From Cubamyces lactineus (lineage: Eukaryota; Basidiomycota; Agaricomycetes; Polyporales; Polyporaceae), in the NCBI GenBank assembly GCA_022376465.1, contig JACDTU010000013.1, forward strand, positions 740,501 to 804,500: a DNA stretch of 64,000 nucleotides, read 5' to 3'. Under the pieces are notes generated by a model. That model was given only the letters and a program-made list of their open reading frames with translations. It made no database searches and had not been told where the DNA came from. How positions within the stretch are numbered: the stretch's first letter is position 1; the number at the start of each line of letters is the position of its first letter. Made by a program: the position numbers and the translations under genes. This document shows, one piece after another, positions 1 through 11,305 of the stretch.

Positions 1-848
1 TAGAGGGTCGCTAGGTGATTCGGGGTTCATCGATAGTCCCGCTCTGCCAGGTTTCACCGTTTCACGGCTTTGGACGGAGTGCGTTCGGACATGTGTGCAT
101 GGCATAGCGTGATGTGTCTGCGTGCTGGTACTTGCGGGACGCGGGGGCGCGGCGGGCGAGACGATCACCGGGCTTCTGCTTACTGAGGCTTACACACCTG
201 CCATTCTGCCACTTCCAAAGCCGAGAACGTTCAACCTTCAGCGCAGAGCCTTTGTGGCGCCACGGCTTGCCCGAGCATCGCGTTCGATGCGTTGCAAATG
301 ACGGAGCCCGAGCGCCGATAGAACCGGCCCATCGCGCCTAGCATGTATGCAGTCTGGCAGCGTGTAACCATCCTGTAGACGTCGAGATAACGGTGTGAGC
401 GGGGGCAACTTGAAGATACGTCGCAGAGAAGAGAGCGTGGGCAGCGGTTGCGAAATGCTTGCGAGGAGGACGACGGAAATACACCATACGTGCTAGTACT
501 AGTGAAGCCTTGAAGCTTGAGGGCCAGGCCAAGATAAGCGCGAGTAGCTGAGTGCTTGATTCTCAGAGAGTCAGACGCAAATGAGCTCATCCGTTGCCGG
601 AGGATCGCCGCCGTGGCTGTGCTCTGCGACTACCCAGGACCATCGTGACTGGCTCTGGTAATGGCGATTTCAACACGAGTCTTGAAAGCGTGCGCCTGAC
701 GTAGCGTCGACGCAGCGGCAATGCCAAGTATCATTATATTGCAACACTGCTTTAATTTCGGGAGGTAGTATGTACGAGCTAAAGATACAGCAAACTAGAG
801 GTACACTGGCAAACTGGATGTAAGCATCTACGATGTCTAGGGTACATC
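1..848. other. Intergenic, no gene recognised
   Basis: Only short overlapping frames are present. None has splice-compatible neighbours or a recognisable domain. The right part is presumably the 3' flank of the minus-strand MYND gene that ends at 849. I see no tRNA, repeat or transposon end here. Confidence 0.5.
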
Positions 849-1914
849 TTACCGGGAGCGACGCAGGGCAGCCACACGCCTCTCCATCAAAGCCGGACGG
901 TCCTCCACCTGCGTCCTATTCCACTCCACATTATTATAAAAATCCCTGAACACCGGTCTCCAAACCCACTTCGCCCCCACCTTCTGCAAGTACCCCGGCA
1001 CATACGCCTGCTCCCGCCCCTTCGCAGCAGCCTCCGCCGGGTCCGGGCGCAAGAACACCCCAAGCTCGACGAATCGCGCCTGCATGCGCATCTTCGCGCG
1101 CTCGCCCGCCTCGGTGGGGCGCTCCGCCCGGAACGGCGCGTCCTCCGCGGCCTGCGGGTAGAACTCCATCGCCATCGCGCCGAGCTCCGCGCGGTACAGC
1201 ACGGGGAGGAGCCCCGCGAACCACGGATTCACGCGCTGCTCGCCCGCGGCGAGCCGCGCGCGGTAGCCTTGTGCTGCGTGCCACATTGGTGCGAGGCGCG
1301 TGTGGTTCTGCGTGGACTCTGCGAGGACGCGCGCGAGAGGGAGGAACGCGCCTTTGCCGAGCTTGAAGGCGCGCGCGGGGTCGATCGAGGTGGGCGCGTC
1401 GGTGTCGGAGGGGAGGAAGCGGAGGGGGACGACGAGGATTTGGGGCTCGGCGCGGAAGGCGAAGGAAGTTCCGCCGGCGAGGAAGAGTTGGGCGCTGGCG
1501 ATCATGCGGAGGGAGAGACGGTGCGCTTCGAGGAAGTCGCGCAGGAGAGCGTGCCGCGTGAGCTTCTTCTCGAGCACGGCGAGGTCGGCATCGTCTGCGC
1601 CCTCTCGGAGGGTGTCAAGGATATCCAGGCTCTCTTGTATGAACTTGCACTGAGGCCTACGCGTGCATTTGTGGTGAGCGGACGCTCATTAGGAGGAAAG
1701 CACCGTGCACGTACTTGTGTCGTTCCCAGTCCTCCTTTTGGCAGGCTGCGCTGCAGTATAAAGCGATCTTGCAGCCCGTACACTTCTGGAACTTTTCTTC
1801 CTTGACCTTCGAAGGTGGCTTGTCGCAGTTCCTGCAGTAGCCGTTCTTGTTCCGCAACAAACTGGCGTCCGCTACCCTGAACGTCGTCTGAAGGGGGTGC
1901 GAAGCGGGTGCCAT
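849..1914 (-). CDS. MYND zinc-finger protein (copy 1)
   Basis: Two exons, 1914-1715 and 1656-849, separated by a 58-nt GTACGT..TAG intron; about 335 aa. The N-terminus carries a MYND finger whose Cys pairs are visible as YCRNCDK, KCTGCK and LYCSAACQ. The last ligands HKPQC form only after splicing, which fixes the acceptor. The start (MAPASHPLQ) is chosen over an upstream in-frame ATG at 1944 because it aligns with the paralog at 6185-7305. The C-terminal part of about 250 aa matches the same paralog (FLPLARVLA, FVELGV, a tryptophan-rich tail) but no named domain. MYND fingers usually bind proline-rich partners in regulatory complexes; the role here is unknown. Confidence 0.85.
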
Positions 1915-2937
1915 GGTAGACGAGAGGATGGAGGTAGGAGGCAAGTCGACTTAGTGTACCTCAAGAGCACAGAGGGGGATAACGGCCGGATATGCTGGTA
2001 CCCCTGTCTGGACAGGGAGCGGAACGGTCGAGTATGGAAATTCTGTACCTTCACATACTGACATTCCTGCCTCCGCTACAAGCAATTTTTCAAAGGTCGC
2101 GTTCAACGAGAGTTCTATGTTGCAGGTCGCATCTGCAAAGTACTTAGTATACCGTACTCCTCGTAGGTCGCGATCCTGGTAGCCCGCGATGTCTGGCCCA
2201 GGGCTACGTTAGATGTTGGTTGCGGTAGATGCAAGTGTGCTATACTCGTTGCATCTATGTTCGCAACGCACCTTCCCTTGTTCCTGCGTATACATATTCC
2301 GTGAATATGTTGAAGTCGAGGTTGTTGGAATGTCAGGAGAGCGCATCTTAGGTGTCTGCAACGATTCCCACGCCACCGACGCGACGGGAGAGGGCGCTTG
2401 GGACGGGCGGCTGAGTACGCGTGATGTCATGGATACCCCTGTGGGCGTCGGACGGGGCGGGGGCGACGGGAGAGCCGGGCGACGGTCAGCGTGGCCCTTC
2501 GATTTCTCCCACTGCCAGCTCTGGCGGGTGTGTGCGTGTGTTCTATGCGCGCACGCGTTGTCATGGGGTCCCCCGCCAGTCATCAAGCCAGGCTGAGAGT
2601 GCGACGGTTCGATCCACGTCCCCCCCGGAATTCTGTGTGGCAATGGCAATGGGATCTGTGGATGCGCGAGTGACGGCTTCCCCGGATGGCGGACCCCATG
2701 GCCAGACGTTCCGGTTTCGGCTCGCAGCGCAGCGAGAACCTCCCTCGCCCGGACGTCTCCCCTCCCTCGGTCCTCCCCTCCCCTGCTCCCCCCCCTGGCT
2801 GCTGAATAAATCATCACCACCATACACGACGCCCTTCGCACGTCCCCCTCCCAGTCCAACTCTCCCCACAACCGCTACCACCACCACCACCTCCCTCTCA
2901 TCCCCTCCCCGTCACACGTACAGCCCGAGCAACGAAC
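1915..2937. other. Intergenic / divergent promoter region
   Basis: This is the shared upstream region of the minus-strand MYND gene and the plus-strand nuclear protein. It holds a CT/CAC-rich stretch at about 2760-2930, including a short CAC microsatellite near 2878-2895, typical of 5' leaders in these fungi. Frames of up to 220 aa on both strands here look like GC-rich chance frames: no domain, no splice context. Confidence 0.5.
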
Positions 2938-3808
2938 ATGCGTAAGCCCGTCTCGCGCGCGCATAGTGACGAATATCGTTGCCGATACTGAACGCCCTCT
3001 GCAGCTCCCAGGAAACGCGCAGCTGAGGACGACGGCGCGGGCCCGACCACCCGCAGTGCAAAGGCGCCCAAGACAGAGCAGGCCTCCCCTGCCAAAGGCC
3101 GTGGAGGCCGTGGCAAGAAAGGTCCCAAGGTGCGTCCCCCTCTCTCGCACCTGCACCTATCCTCCCGCTCATCCCAGCTCTCTTCCGTGTGCGCACACCC
3201 GCCCATGCGCACTCGCAGGCGAACATGGCCGCGTCCACCTTCAAAGCGCGCGCGCTCCCGCTGCACATCAACATCACGCACACCCCGCCCGTGCTCGCGG
3301 ACGACGGCACAGTGAGCGTCGCGTCGACGGACCCGGGCTTCGTCGGCACGACGACGCTCGTCCCGAGCACGTTCGCGACCGGCAGCTACGGCTGGAAGGG
3401 CAGCAAGCGCCTCACGATCGAGCTCGAGAACCCCAACGCCGAGGGCGGCGAGGACAAGGAGAAGGAGAAGGTCCATGTCATGCTCACGTGCGTACCCGTC
3501 GTTTGCGTCTCTCTCGTTAGGCGGCTTGCGGTCGGAAGAGGGTGCTGATGCGTGCGTTCGGGTCGTTGTGCAGGATCAACGCGACCGTCATGGGCAGCAA
3601 GGGCGCGAAGGAAGAGGAAGAGGGTGCGGAAGGTGAGGCTGAGGCGGAAACGAAGGAAGAGGGCGCCGAGGAAGCGGCTGAGGAGGAGGCTGAGAAGGCC
3701 GTCGAGGAGGCTGTTGCAGCAGACGAGAGCAAGGACGAGAACAAGGTCGATGGCGAGGCAAAGCAGAGTACAGGAGAGTCTATGGAGGGTGTCAAGGAGG
3801 GCGAGTAG
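2938..3808 (+). CDS. Small acidic, probably nuclear protein
   Basis: Four exons: 2938-2941, 3005-3129, 3219-3487 and 3574-3808; about 210 aa. The first coding exon is only ATGC; joined to exon 2 it gives MPPRKRAAEDD, and all later junctions keep frame. Three parts are visible: a basic N-terminus (about residues 1-43, PRKR and KGRGGRGKK, a likely nuclear signal), a central conserved-looking beta-rich segment (LPLHINITHTPP, GSYGWKGSKR, VHVMLTINATVMGSK), and a C-terminal Glu/Ala-rich acidic tail. The layout resembles small chromatin-associated or histone-binding proteins, but I do not recognise the family and assign no function. The basic head, ordered core and acidic tail are seen; nuclear location is inferred. 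Confidence 0.75.
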
Positions 3809-4304
3809 GCTTGGATATCCGAGCTCGCAAGGGTGATCTAGTGGGACTCTTAGTACATACTTACACGCACGATGCTCACTTCAATGCTGCTCGATGCCGC
3901 TAGCAGCCCTTGGACAGCTTTCTAAAGGGCTTTTGTGATGGGTGTCAAAGAATGTCCGCAGGATGAGTACTGAGGGTGATCGTCGAGGCTTGCGCATACC
4001 AGGGCTTCTCAGGTGGTAGTGGTCGATTGAAGCGCCATGGGTAGCCTCTCCTTTCTGGCGCACTTAAGTCATTATGGGGCCTGTATTAGTCCCAGTAGCA
4101 GCGACGATAGTAGAGAAGAGAGGTTAGACAGAGGAACGCGGTCTCCGAAGTCTGAGATCTTCACCACCGAGCGGCCAGCACGTGCCCCAGCGCGTTCACG
4201 CGTCGGTTCTTCAGCCACAACGCCGCCGCACCTTGTCCCTTGTCCTCTCAGTTCTAGCCTCTCAGCTCTGGCTGCTGCACGTTCACACAATTCACAGAGA
4301 CGAA
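3809..4304. other. Intergenic between nuclear-protein gene and ORC2
   Basis: About 500 bp holding the 3' end of the upstream gene and the ORC2 promoter/leader. No convincing reading frame. In-frame codons exist upstream of the ORC2 ATG from 4182 but look like leader sequence. Confidence 0.45.
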
Positions 4305-5936
4305 ATGCTCGCAGACGACGCATACACCTCCTACGCGGACGATGACGACGAGCTCGAAGACTGGCCTGGGGACCCCCGCACGCCCAGCCGCCGCTTCCAC
4401 CGACGCGCCCGCACAACCGACGACGAGGGCGACGGCGAAGGCGACGAAGACGACGACATTCTCTACGGAGACGACCTCGACGCAGACGACGCCGACGAGC
4501 CCTCGCAGGGGTTCGCCACGCACACCGCGTTCGACGCCTACTTCAAGCTCGCGTCCAAGCCCGCCCGCACCTCCTCCAACGTCTTCTCCGCGCTCCTCTC
4601 GCCCGTGCCCCCCGAAGACGTCGCCCCCGTCCTCGCCGCGCCCCACGCGCGCGCGGCCGCACCCGCGCTCTGGGCGGACGCGCGCATGTGCCGCGCGGCG
4701 TACCGGCGGTTCCGCACGGAGCTCGCGGAAGGGTTCAATTTGCTGTTTTATGGGTGTGGGTCGAAGCGCACGTTCTTGAATGGGTTTGCGGCGTGGTTGG
4801 CGGAGGAAGGGGGGCATGTCGTTGTGGCGAATGGATTCCAGCCGTCGTTTGCGTTTAGGGATCTGTTGGGCGCGATTGAGCGGGTGCCGGGTGTGCTGGA
4901 GGAGGATGGAGCGGAGTCAGGCTCGGGGTCGGGGTCGGCGGGTGGACTCGACGCGCAGGTACAGCGCATACACGCGTTCTTCTCTCGGCCCGCGCATGAG
5001 CTAGCTGGGGAAGACGCGGACGCGAATGCAGATGAAGACGAGGACGAAGGCGAAGGCGAAGGCGAAGACGAAGGCCCTCCACACCTCTACATCATCGCGC
5101 ACAACATCGAGAGCGCCGCGTTCCGCGCGCCCAAACACCGCTCCGCCCTCGCCCTCCTCGCGCTCGCCCCGCGCATCCACCTCTGCGCGTCCTTTGACCA
5201 CGTCGTCGGCACGCCCCTCCGTTGGTCCCTCTCCGAGATCTTCGCGCGCAAGCCCGCCCCCTCCACTTCCTCCACAACACCTTCAAGCTCACACGGCCCA
5301 ACACAAGACGCAACGACGACGACACACACCGCGGCGGTGGGAGTGGCCCCAAAACGCGGGTTCGCGTGGCTCTGGCACGACCTCACCACGCTCGCGCCCT
5401 ACGACTTCGAGCTCGCGTACGCCGACCCGAGCGTCCTCACCGGCGCGTCCGCCCTGCGCGGAGCAAAAGCGCCCGCCGCGTCCTCGGCATACGGCGTCGG
5501 GGTCGGCGCGGCCGGTGGGGCGGCGGGGATGGGCCCGGGCGGGGCAGGCGCGATGACGGAGACGGCAGCGCGCCATATTTTGGCGAGCGTGACGCAGAAG
5601 GCGAAGAAGCTGTTCGTGCTGCTGGGGACGAAGCAGCTCGAGGTCATGGATGCGTCCGCTGCGAACGCGCAGTCGGAGCAGCAGGCGGTGGGAGCGGGAG
5701 CAGGAGAGGGGGAGGGCGCGTACGATTACGACAGGCTCTTCGCGGCGGCGCGGGACAACTTCGTCGCGCAGAACGATACGGCGCTGCGTGCGCTCCTGGG
5801 CGAGTTCCGTGATCATGGTTTGGTGGTCTCGGTGCAGGGCGCGGGAGGCGCGGGGGGTGGGGAGGCGTTGTGGATCCCGCTGAGGCGGGAGGCGCTGTTG
5901 AAGGTCGTGGCGGATTTGAAGGCGGAGGGGGCGTGA
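4305..5936 (+). CDS. ORC2: Origin recognition complex subunit 2
   Basis: Single-exon gene, about 543 aa. The start at 4305 (MLADDAYTSY) is preferred to an in-frame ATG at 4182 because the intervening residues are unlike ORC2. Residues 1-80 are acidic and disordered. The ORC2 AAA+-like core follows: GFNLLFYGCGSKRTFLN, then VVVANGFQPSF, then YIIAHNIESAAFR, then IHLCASFDHV and FAWLWHDLTTLAPYDFE, in the order known from ORC2 family members. The C-terminal winged-helix region is interrupted by Gly/Ala-rich low complexity. ORC2 is part of the six-subunit complex that marks replication origins in the nucleus. An acidic repeat (about 5030-5075) sits inside the core. Frames antisense to this gene are shadows. 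Confidence 0.93.
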   Translation: MLADDAYTSYADDDDELEDWPGDPRTPSRRFHRRARTTDDEGDGEGDEDDDILYGDDLDADDADEPSQGFATHTAFDAYFKLASKPARTSSNVFSALLSPVPPEDVAPVLAAPHARAAAPALWADARMCRAAYRRFRTELAEGFNLLFYGCGSKRTFLNGFAAWLAEEGGHVVVANGFQPSFAFRDLLGAIERVPGVLEEDGAESGSGSGSAGGLDAQVQRIHAFFSRPAHELAGEDADANADEDEDEGEGEGEDEGPPHLYIIAHNIESAAFRAPKHRSALALLALAPRIHLCASFDHVVGTPLRWSLSEIFARKPAPSTSSTTPSSSHGPTQDATTTTHTAAVGVAPKRGFAWLWHDLTTLAPYDFELAYADPSVLTGASALRGAKAPAASSAYGVGVGAAGGAAGMGPGGAGAMTETAARHILASVTQKAKKLFVLLGTKQLEVMDASAANAQSEQQAVGAGAGEGEGAYDYDRLFAAARDNFVAQNDTALRALLGEFRDHGLVVSVQGAGGAGGGEALWIPLRREALLKVVADLKAEGA

Positions 5937-6184
5937 GTGGGGTGTTTCCCTGGATATTGTGCTGTATTGGTAGCGGTTGGGGATGTGTTTGTATCGATAC
6001 CGACATGTGCGATATGGTTCACTGCTGTGAACCGGGTGAGTACATTCGAAGAGGAGTACATTGGCACTGGACACGACGGTAATGTTACAGGCTACGAGCA
6101 TACACGAGACAGAAAGCACACTGACAACAAAATACAGGCATACGAACGACGTCGACAGATTCACAACATTTCCAGCGTCCCAAG

Positions 6185-7305
6185 TCAAGCCCACTCCCGC
6201 TCGACCTCCTCCAGCCTGCGCTTGAGCAGCGCCACCCGCTCGTCCTCCGTCCTCGCCGCATGCCACTCCCTATCCTCGTCCCAATCATCCACAAACGGCG
6301 CCCACGTCCACTTCGTCCCGTCCGGACGCATATACCCCAGCGCCGGCTTCTCCGGCGCGCCCTCCCTCTTCGCATGCGTGCGCACAACGACCCCCAGCTC
6401 GACGAAACGGAGGTTCATATCGAGCTGCTGCTGCGCCGCCGCCGCCGCCGCGCGGCGCAGCGACGCGTCGAAGCGGCGGTACTGCGGGAAGTACGCCATC
6501 TGCGGGGGCCCCGCGAGCGGGGCGAACACCACCGGGAGGACGTCGACGAAGTCCGCGGCGTCGTCGTCGTCAGCGTCGTCGTCGCCCTCCGCCGCGTGTA
6601 GCGCGCGGATCCGCCCGCGCGTGACGGCGGACGCGTCCCACCCCGCGCGCAGCTCGGGGCGGCTCGCGAGGACGCGCGCGAGCGGGAGGAACGTGATGTT
6701 CGTCGGCGTGAAGCTCTGCGCGGGGTTCTGCCCGCGGCGGAGGTGCTGCCGCCCGCCGGTGAGCAGGAGCGGGGGCGGGGGGTTGTAGCGCAGGGGGACG
6801 AGGCAGACCTTGGGCTCCCCGGCGAAGAAGGCCTCGGCGCCCCCGGCGGAGACCATCTTCGCCTGGAAGATGCCCGCGAAGGAGGGCCGGTGGGCTTCGG
6901 TGAAGTCGCGCAGGAGCGCTTGGAGCTCGGTGAAGGAGGGCGTGCCGCCGCCGCCGCCGCCGCCGACAGAGGACGCGTCGAGCACGTCTGGGGGCATGTT
7001 CGCGAGGAGCTTCGCGCCCTCCTGCGCGAACTTGCAGAGCGGCCTGGTTGATCGATGGGGTTCGATGAGTGCTCTTGCGCCACGGCCGGCCGGTATTAGG
7101 GTGGTACTCACCTGTGTTCGGGCCAGTCGGCGCGTTGGCATTCTTTGCCGCAATAGAGAGCGGTTTGGCAGCCAGAACATAGTCTGAACTGCTCGCCGTC
7201 GTTGCTCGCCCTATCGCATTTTCTGCACCGGCCTGATTTGTTGCGAAGGTTAGCAGTATCGCTCGGGCGGAATGTGTTCTGCAGAGGGTGTGTCTCGATG
7301 GGCAT
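6185..7305 (-). CDS. MYND zinc-finger protein (copy 2)
   Basis: Two exons, 7305-7112 and 7043-6185, with a 68-nt GTGAGT..CAG intron; about 350 aa. The MYND ligands read CRKCDR, LCSGCQ, LYCGKECQ and, across the splice, HRPLC. It is a clear paralog of the gene at 849-1914: same intron position and phase within the finger, and matching N-terminus (HPLQNTFR against HPLQTTFR) and C-terminal blocks (FLPLARVLAS, RFVELGVVVR, WTWAPFVDDW). It adds a poly-Gly run and an Asp-rich insertion. It runs convergently to ORC2, with about 250 bp between the two stops. Function unknown; MYND proteins are generally protein-interaction adaptors. Confidence 0.87.
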
Positions 7306-7959
7306 GATAATTCGTTACGCTCTAGTTTCAGCTTTGGGTATACTAATATACGAAGGCTCTGGGGCAAGAAACAGAAGTCGCGATATCGATGAGTGTTGCT
7401 AGAGACAACAACTACGCGCACGCGTCAAAAAGAAGATAACAAAAGGGAAAAAGAAAGGGTTTGTGAAGGGCACGGGCCGACTGCGCGAACAGACGACTCG
7501 TCCTGATCTCCTAAGACTAACTCGGCACGACCTGCAGGTTGCGGAATTGCTTCCCTGGCCAGTCAAGGTCGTATTATACCAGCCCAACCCATTCCTTACG
7601 GAGCGAGCGGTGCGAGGTAACCAAGTTTTCTGGAGGGGACGGTCTTGAACCAGCGCACAGACGACTGGACCCGTTGGAACTTTAGACCACCTCACATTCC
7701 CGGTTTAGGGCCGCTACAGCCACTGCACCATTGTACCCTTGCTCTCTGCTTTTGTACCTAGAATACATCCCCTTTCCCATGCACGTATCTCTGGCACACC
7801 GACGGGATCCGCGCCTGGTGGGTGTGGCGAGCGGCTCTGGCTCTGGTCCTCAGCTATACACGTTCGTCCGCGTCAGTCCCAGCGCGGGCCATCGTGGTCC
7901 ATAGACTGTAACGATCACGACATAAAGGGCCTCGTCGCGCCAGTCGATATACCCCAATC
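7306..7959. other. Intergenic between MYND copy 2 and membrane-protein gene
   Basis: Contains a tRNA-like pol III box pair on the minus strand (listed separately) and the promoter/leader of the gene at 7960. No protein-coding signal. Confidence 0.45.
7630..7697 (-). other. tRNA-like A-box/B-box segment, probably degenerate
   Basis: On the minus strand an A-box-like TGGTCTAAAG (7689-7680) is followed 38 nt later by a B-box-like GGTTCAAGACC (7651-7641), roughly the spacing in a tRNA gene. Pairing of the acceptor and T stems is only partial (about 5 of 7 and 4 of 5) and I cannot fold a proper D-arm or name an anticodon. It could be a tRNA relic, a tRNA-derived SINE head, or chance. Confidence 0.2.
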
Positions 7960-8988
7960 ATGTCTCTCCTGCTCTCCCCCATCATCCAGGTCTACAGGCT
8001 CTCTCTCCAGCCGGTGGCGCCTTTCACATGGTTCGGACTCTCGCTCAGCACGCTAGATGTCGTCGCAGCCTTCCGCCTATGTGTCGCGCTCCGTCAGATA
8101 AGGGAGAAGCTCTGGCGCGACCATGTTCAAAAGCTGAAGACAGTCAAGGCCGAGAAGGAGGCGGTCGCTTTGCCCAAAGTCGAGGAGCGGTCCTTTGTGA
8201 GAGATGCCGTCTCTGTCCTCCTTGTTGTGTACGGAGGAGAGGCTGTAACTTGTCAGTATTTTGTGCTATGAATCCGGTTTGCCTTGAATAGACCCTCCGA
8301 CCGCGTACACAGGCCCCGCGTTGGCTATCCCGCCATCGTTCATGCTGTCTGGCGTCGTGCCAGCCTTCTACACTGCTATCCAGGCAGCAGTAGATAAGCT
8401 GCCCTACGTCCCCACTCCAGCGTTCGAGAACGAAGTCCCACTCGCGACCTTGGACGCGTTGACGCGTGCATACCTCCTCTGCAACCTCATCCCGCCCATG
8501 GTCACCTCGCACACGTCCCCCGCAATCAACAGCAACCCATGGACGCTGCTCCTCACCTCTCTCGTACGTCCCCATTACCCGAAGTCCGCCTGCCAATACT
8601 CACGCTGACTTTCCGTTCGCCAATGCAGTTAACCGCCAACGCCGGATTCTTCTTCACGAACCTCTTCTCCTTCTTCCAGCCGTACGCGCTTACGCTCACG
8701 ACCCCGACCGAGTTCCTGCCGTACGGCTGGACGACGACCGACCTCTGGTGTGCGCCGCTCATCACGGGTCTCTACGCCCTCCTCACGCACGCCCAGCCGT
8801 TCTGGGCCGACGCGCACACCGTCGCGCTCGGCTGGCTCGGGGCAGCGGGGGTGGACGGGAAGGTCGCGGCGCTGGACCCCGAGTCGGCGCGTGCGGTGTG
8901 CGCGCTCGTCCTTGCGGGCTTGTTCACGACGAGGGCGGTGAAGAATTTCAGCCCGAAGGCTGTGGGTCCGAAGACGAAGGTGCAGTAG
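7960..8988 (+). CDS. Multi-pass membrane protein, unknown function
   Basis: Three exons: 7960-8251, 8313-8563 and 8629-8988; about 300 aa. Exon 2 could instead start at 8292 in the same phase. Hydrophobic segments suggest four to six membrane passes (around VAPFTWFGLSL, VSVLLVVYGG, LLLTSLLTANAGFFFTNLF, LITGLYALLTH and VCALVLAGLF), with a Lys-rich loop (DHVQKLKTVKAEK) after the first. I recall similar uncharacterised proteins in other basidiomycetes but know no function. The C-terminus is basic and probably cytosolic (inference). Confidence 0.75.
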
Positions 8989-9610
8989 ACTTTGGGGGTG
9001 GGACTAATCCCGACGGGTACGATCTGATGACGTCGCGACGACGAATATTGACGAGATGCAATGCCTGCTTGGGTACTAGATGATTGTTCTAGACTACGTT
9101 ACCTATTGTGCGGCGTAGTATCTGCATTTGCTCTGAGACCAGATTTGTGCTTGCCACGACCACTGTCATGCTGCTCAACAGGTCTAACATATACTCCGGT
9201 TCTTCTCATGACGTTCGACGCTACGCTTCGCGGCGCTGGGCAGTTGGCGCGACATCGTCCTCAGCAAGCAATTCGGTCAACGACGGCGAAAGCCCCACAT
9301 CCATGTCCGCGTGATTTTGCAAATCGAATTTACTCTCTACACGACAGCTTGCGAAGCTGTACAAGCCACATAGTATAGCAATGCCGTACAACACAGATTG
9401 GGCAACGAGCGGGAACAGTACCAGTAAGCGGAAGCCCTCGGGCTAGCTGAGTAACCCGAACGCCTTCGAAGCTCGGCGTAGCACTCGCAGAAGTCTACAC
9501 TCTGCTTCGTTCTCAATTGCTGACCACAGCTGAGCGGTATATCAACAACGTAGCCCAAGCTCGTAATGCGTTCAGTTCTAGTGATTCTCCCCCATCCAGG
9601 CTTCGAAATC
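8989..9610. other. Intergenic, nothing recognised
   Basis: No domain-bearing frame, repeat or RNA gene seen. It contains the 3' end of the membrane-protein gene and the leader of the NmrA-like gene. Confidence 0.45.
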
Positions 9611-10925
9611 ATGTCTGCTGGCGCGTACAGCGTCGCCATCATAGGCGGCACGGGAGGTCTCGGTGAGTAGCCCATCGTGGTATTCACTTCTGTCGTGCTG
9701 AAGTAGTAGTCTTTACTGACCTCTGCCCAACGACTCTGTAGGCAAACATATCAGCCACGCGTTCCTAACCGACTTCAAGCCAAGCTTCCACACCATCCGC
9801 ATCCTCACCCGAGACCCGTCCTCCGCCATAGCACAGGACCTCGCCGCGCAAGGCGCGCAGCTTCGCAGCTTCGACGAGGCGGACCTGGCGCGCTCGCTCG
9901 ACGAAGCTCTCGAGGGCATGGATGTTGTCGTGAATGTGCTGCCTGGGAAGACCCCAGACGGAGTCAAGCGCGCCGTTATGGAAGCTGCGGCGAGGAGTCG
10001 CATCAAGGTGTACTTTCTGGATGAGTACGGGCTGTAAGCGAATGTCTCCTTGGGACTTGCCTTCGCCATGGGCGGGTTACACATGTGGCAGGATTCAGTT
10101 AGGATGACATGGGCATTATGCAGAGATCATCGCATCGCCGCCGTCCCGGAGCACGAGCATCCTGGTTGGCTCGAGAAGGGGAGGATCTCCGCTGAGACGA
10201 GGGAGCTGCTGAGAGGGCGGAAGGTCATCGCGCTGTACGCCACGCTCTTCCTCGAGTTCGCCATCACAGTACGTCTTGCCAACTGTCCGGAGCCCACCGC
10301 GTAGTGTCTAGTATCTAGCACTAACACCACTTTCTCTACAGCCACGAAGTGAGCCGCTTGCAGCGACCTGCGATGCAGCAGGGAGCGCAGCGCTGACGAC
10401 TCGGATTTCTCTGCAGTGGGCATCGACGTCGAGAGGAACACCTACACCTCCTACGTCTCCCCCACACACAAGTTCTCCACCACCGCAATGGCCGACATCG
10501 GGCGCGCCGTCGCGCGCCTCTCCATCCTCGCGCTCGACCCCTCCACCGCGTCGGCGGTCCCGGACGAGGTACAGATCGCGGGCACGACGACGACGTACGA
10601 GGAAATCCGCGACGTCATGGCGCGCGTGAGGGGCGTGCCGAGGGGTGACATCGAGGTGAGGGACGTTGGAGAGCTTGAGGAGGATATAAGGCGGAGCGAG
10701 CCTGGGTCGAAGACGTTTTATGAGTATATGAAGTGAGTGCTTGTACCGACTAGACTGGATCGAACGCAGAGCTCGAGCTAATGACGATTATGCCTTTGTG
10801 GTGACAGAGTTGTCATCGGAGAGGGCAAGGTTGATTTTTCTGCGAATAACGCGAACGAGTTGGTTAACCCGGGCGCGAAGTTCTGGAGGTGGACGACTGT
10901 TGAGGACTACGTACGCGGGATATGA
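9611..10925 (+). CDS. NmrA-like NAD(P)-binding protein
   Basis: Six exons: 9611-9662, 9742-10033, 10124-10268, 10342-10348, 10417-10732 and 10808-10925; about 309 aa, normal for the NmrA/isoflavone-reductase-like group. The Rossmann motif GGTGGLG spans the first splice. Further family hallmarks are VYFLDEYGLDHR, KVIALYATLFLEFA and RNTYTS. Exon 4 is a 7-nt micro-exon (CCACGAA): only with it does FAIT-PRM-GIDVERN read through in frame and align with the family. Members bind NAD(P) and act either as reductases or as redox-sensing regulators such as NmrA; I cannot tell which here. No linked pathway genes. Confidence 0.85.
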
Positions 10926-11305
10926 GCATATGAGAGGAAAGATGCTGATGTCAGAGGGCAGTCTCGTCTTCTGTTTCTGTAACCTGATAAGTGATAGACT
11001 CAGAAATAGTTTACAGAGGCACGCAATAGACTCGGGCCCGAACGACGGCCATGCTAACATGCGTGAGTTGACGAAGATAGGAATGCATATATTGGCATAG
11101 AGGGCATAGGAGGCATAGATGGGGTGAGTACATGGAGCGAGAACACGTAGTGATACACAACGACAGTCCGAAAGTGAGTGAGATAGAGTGAGAATGATAG
11201 AGCGTGCGTGTCAGAGTGAGAGTGATCGAGATAGAGAGAGGCGAAACGAGCGAGATAGTGCGAGAAGGATAGATTGGGGGATGGAGAGCTTCAGGTCAGC
11301 GAGGT
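10926..11305. other. Convergent intergenic region
   Basis: It lies between the NmrA-like gene and the minus-strand gene ending at 11306. GA-rich runs (gagagtgatcgag-like, about 11170-11270) are the only notable feature. Confidence 0.4.

Noticed and set aside
2209..2871. 220-aa minus-strand frame and overlapping plus-strand frames
   Set aside because: Low-complexity Pro/Ser/Arg composition, no domain, no splice partners.
5289..6266. 325-aa minus-strand frame over ORC2
   Set aside because: Antisense shadow of a well-supported ORC2 core; no recognisable motif.
7630..7697. A functional tRNA gene
   Set aside because: A and B boxes are present but stems pair poorly and no anticodon arm can be drawn; kept only as a weak tRNA-like feature.
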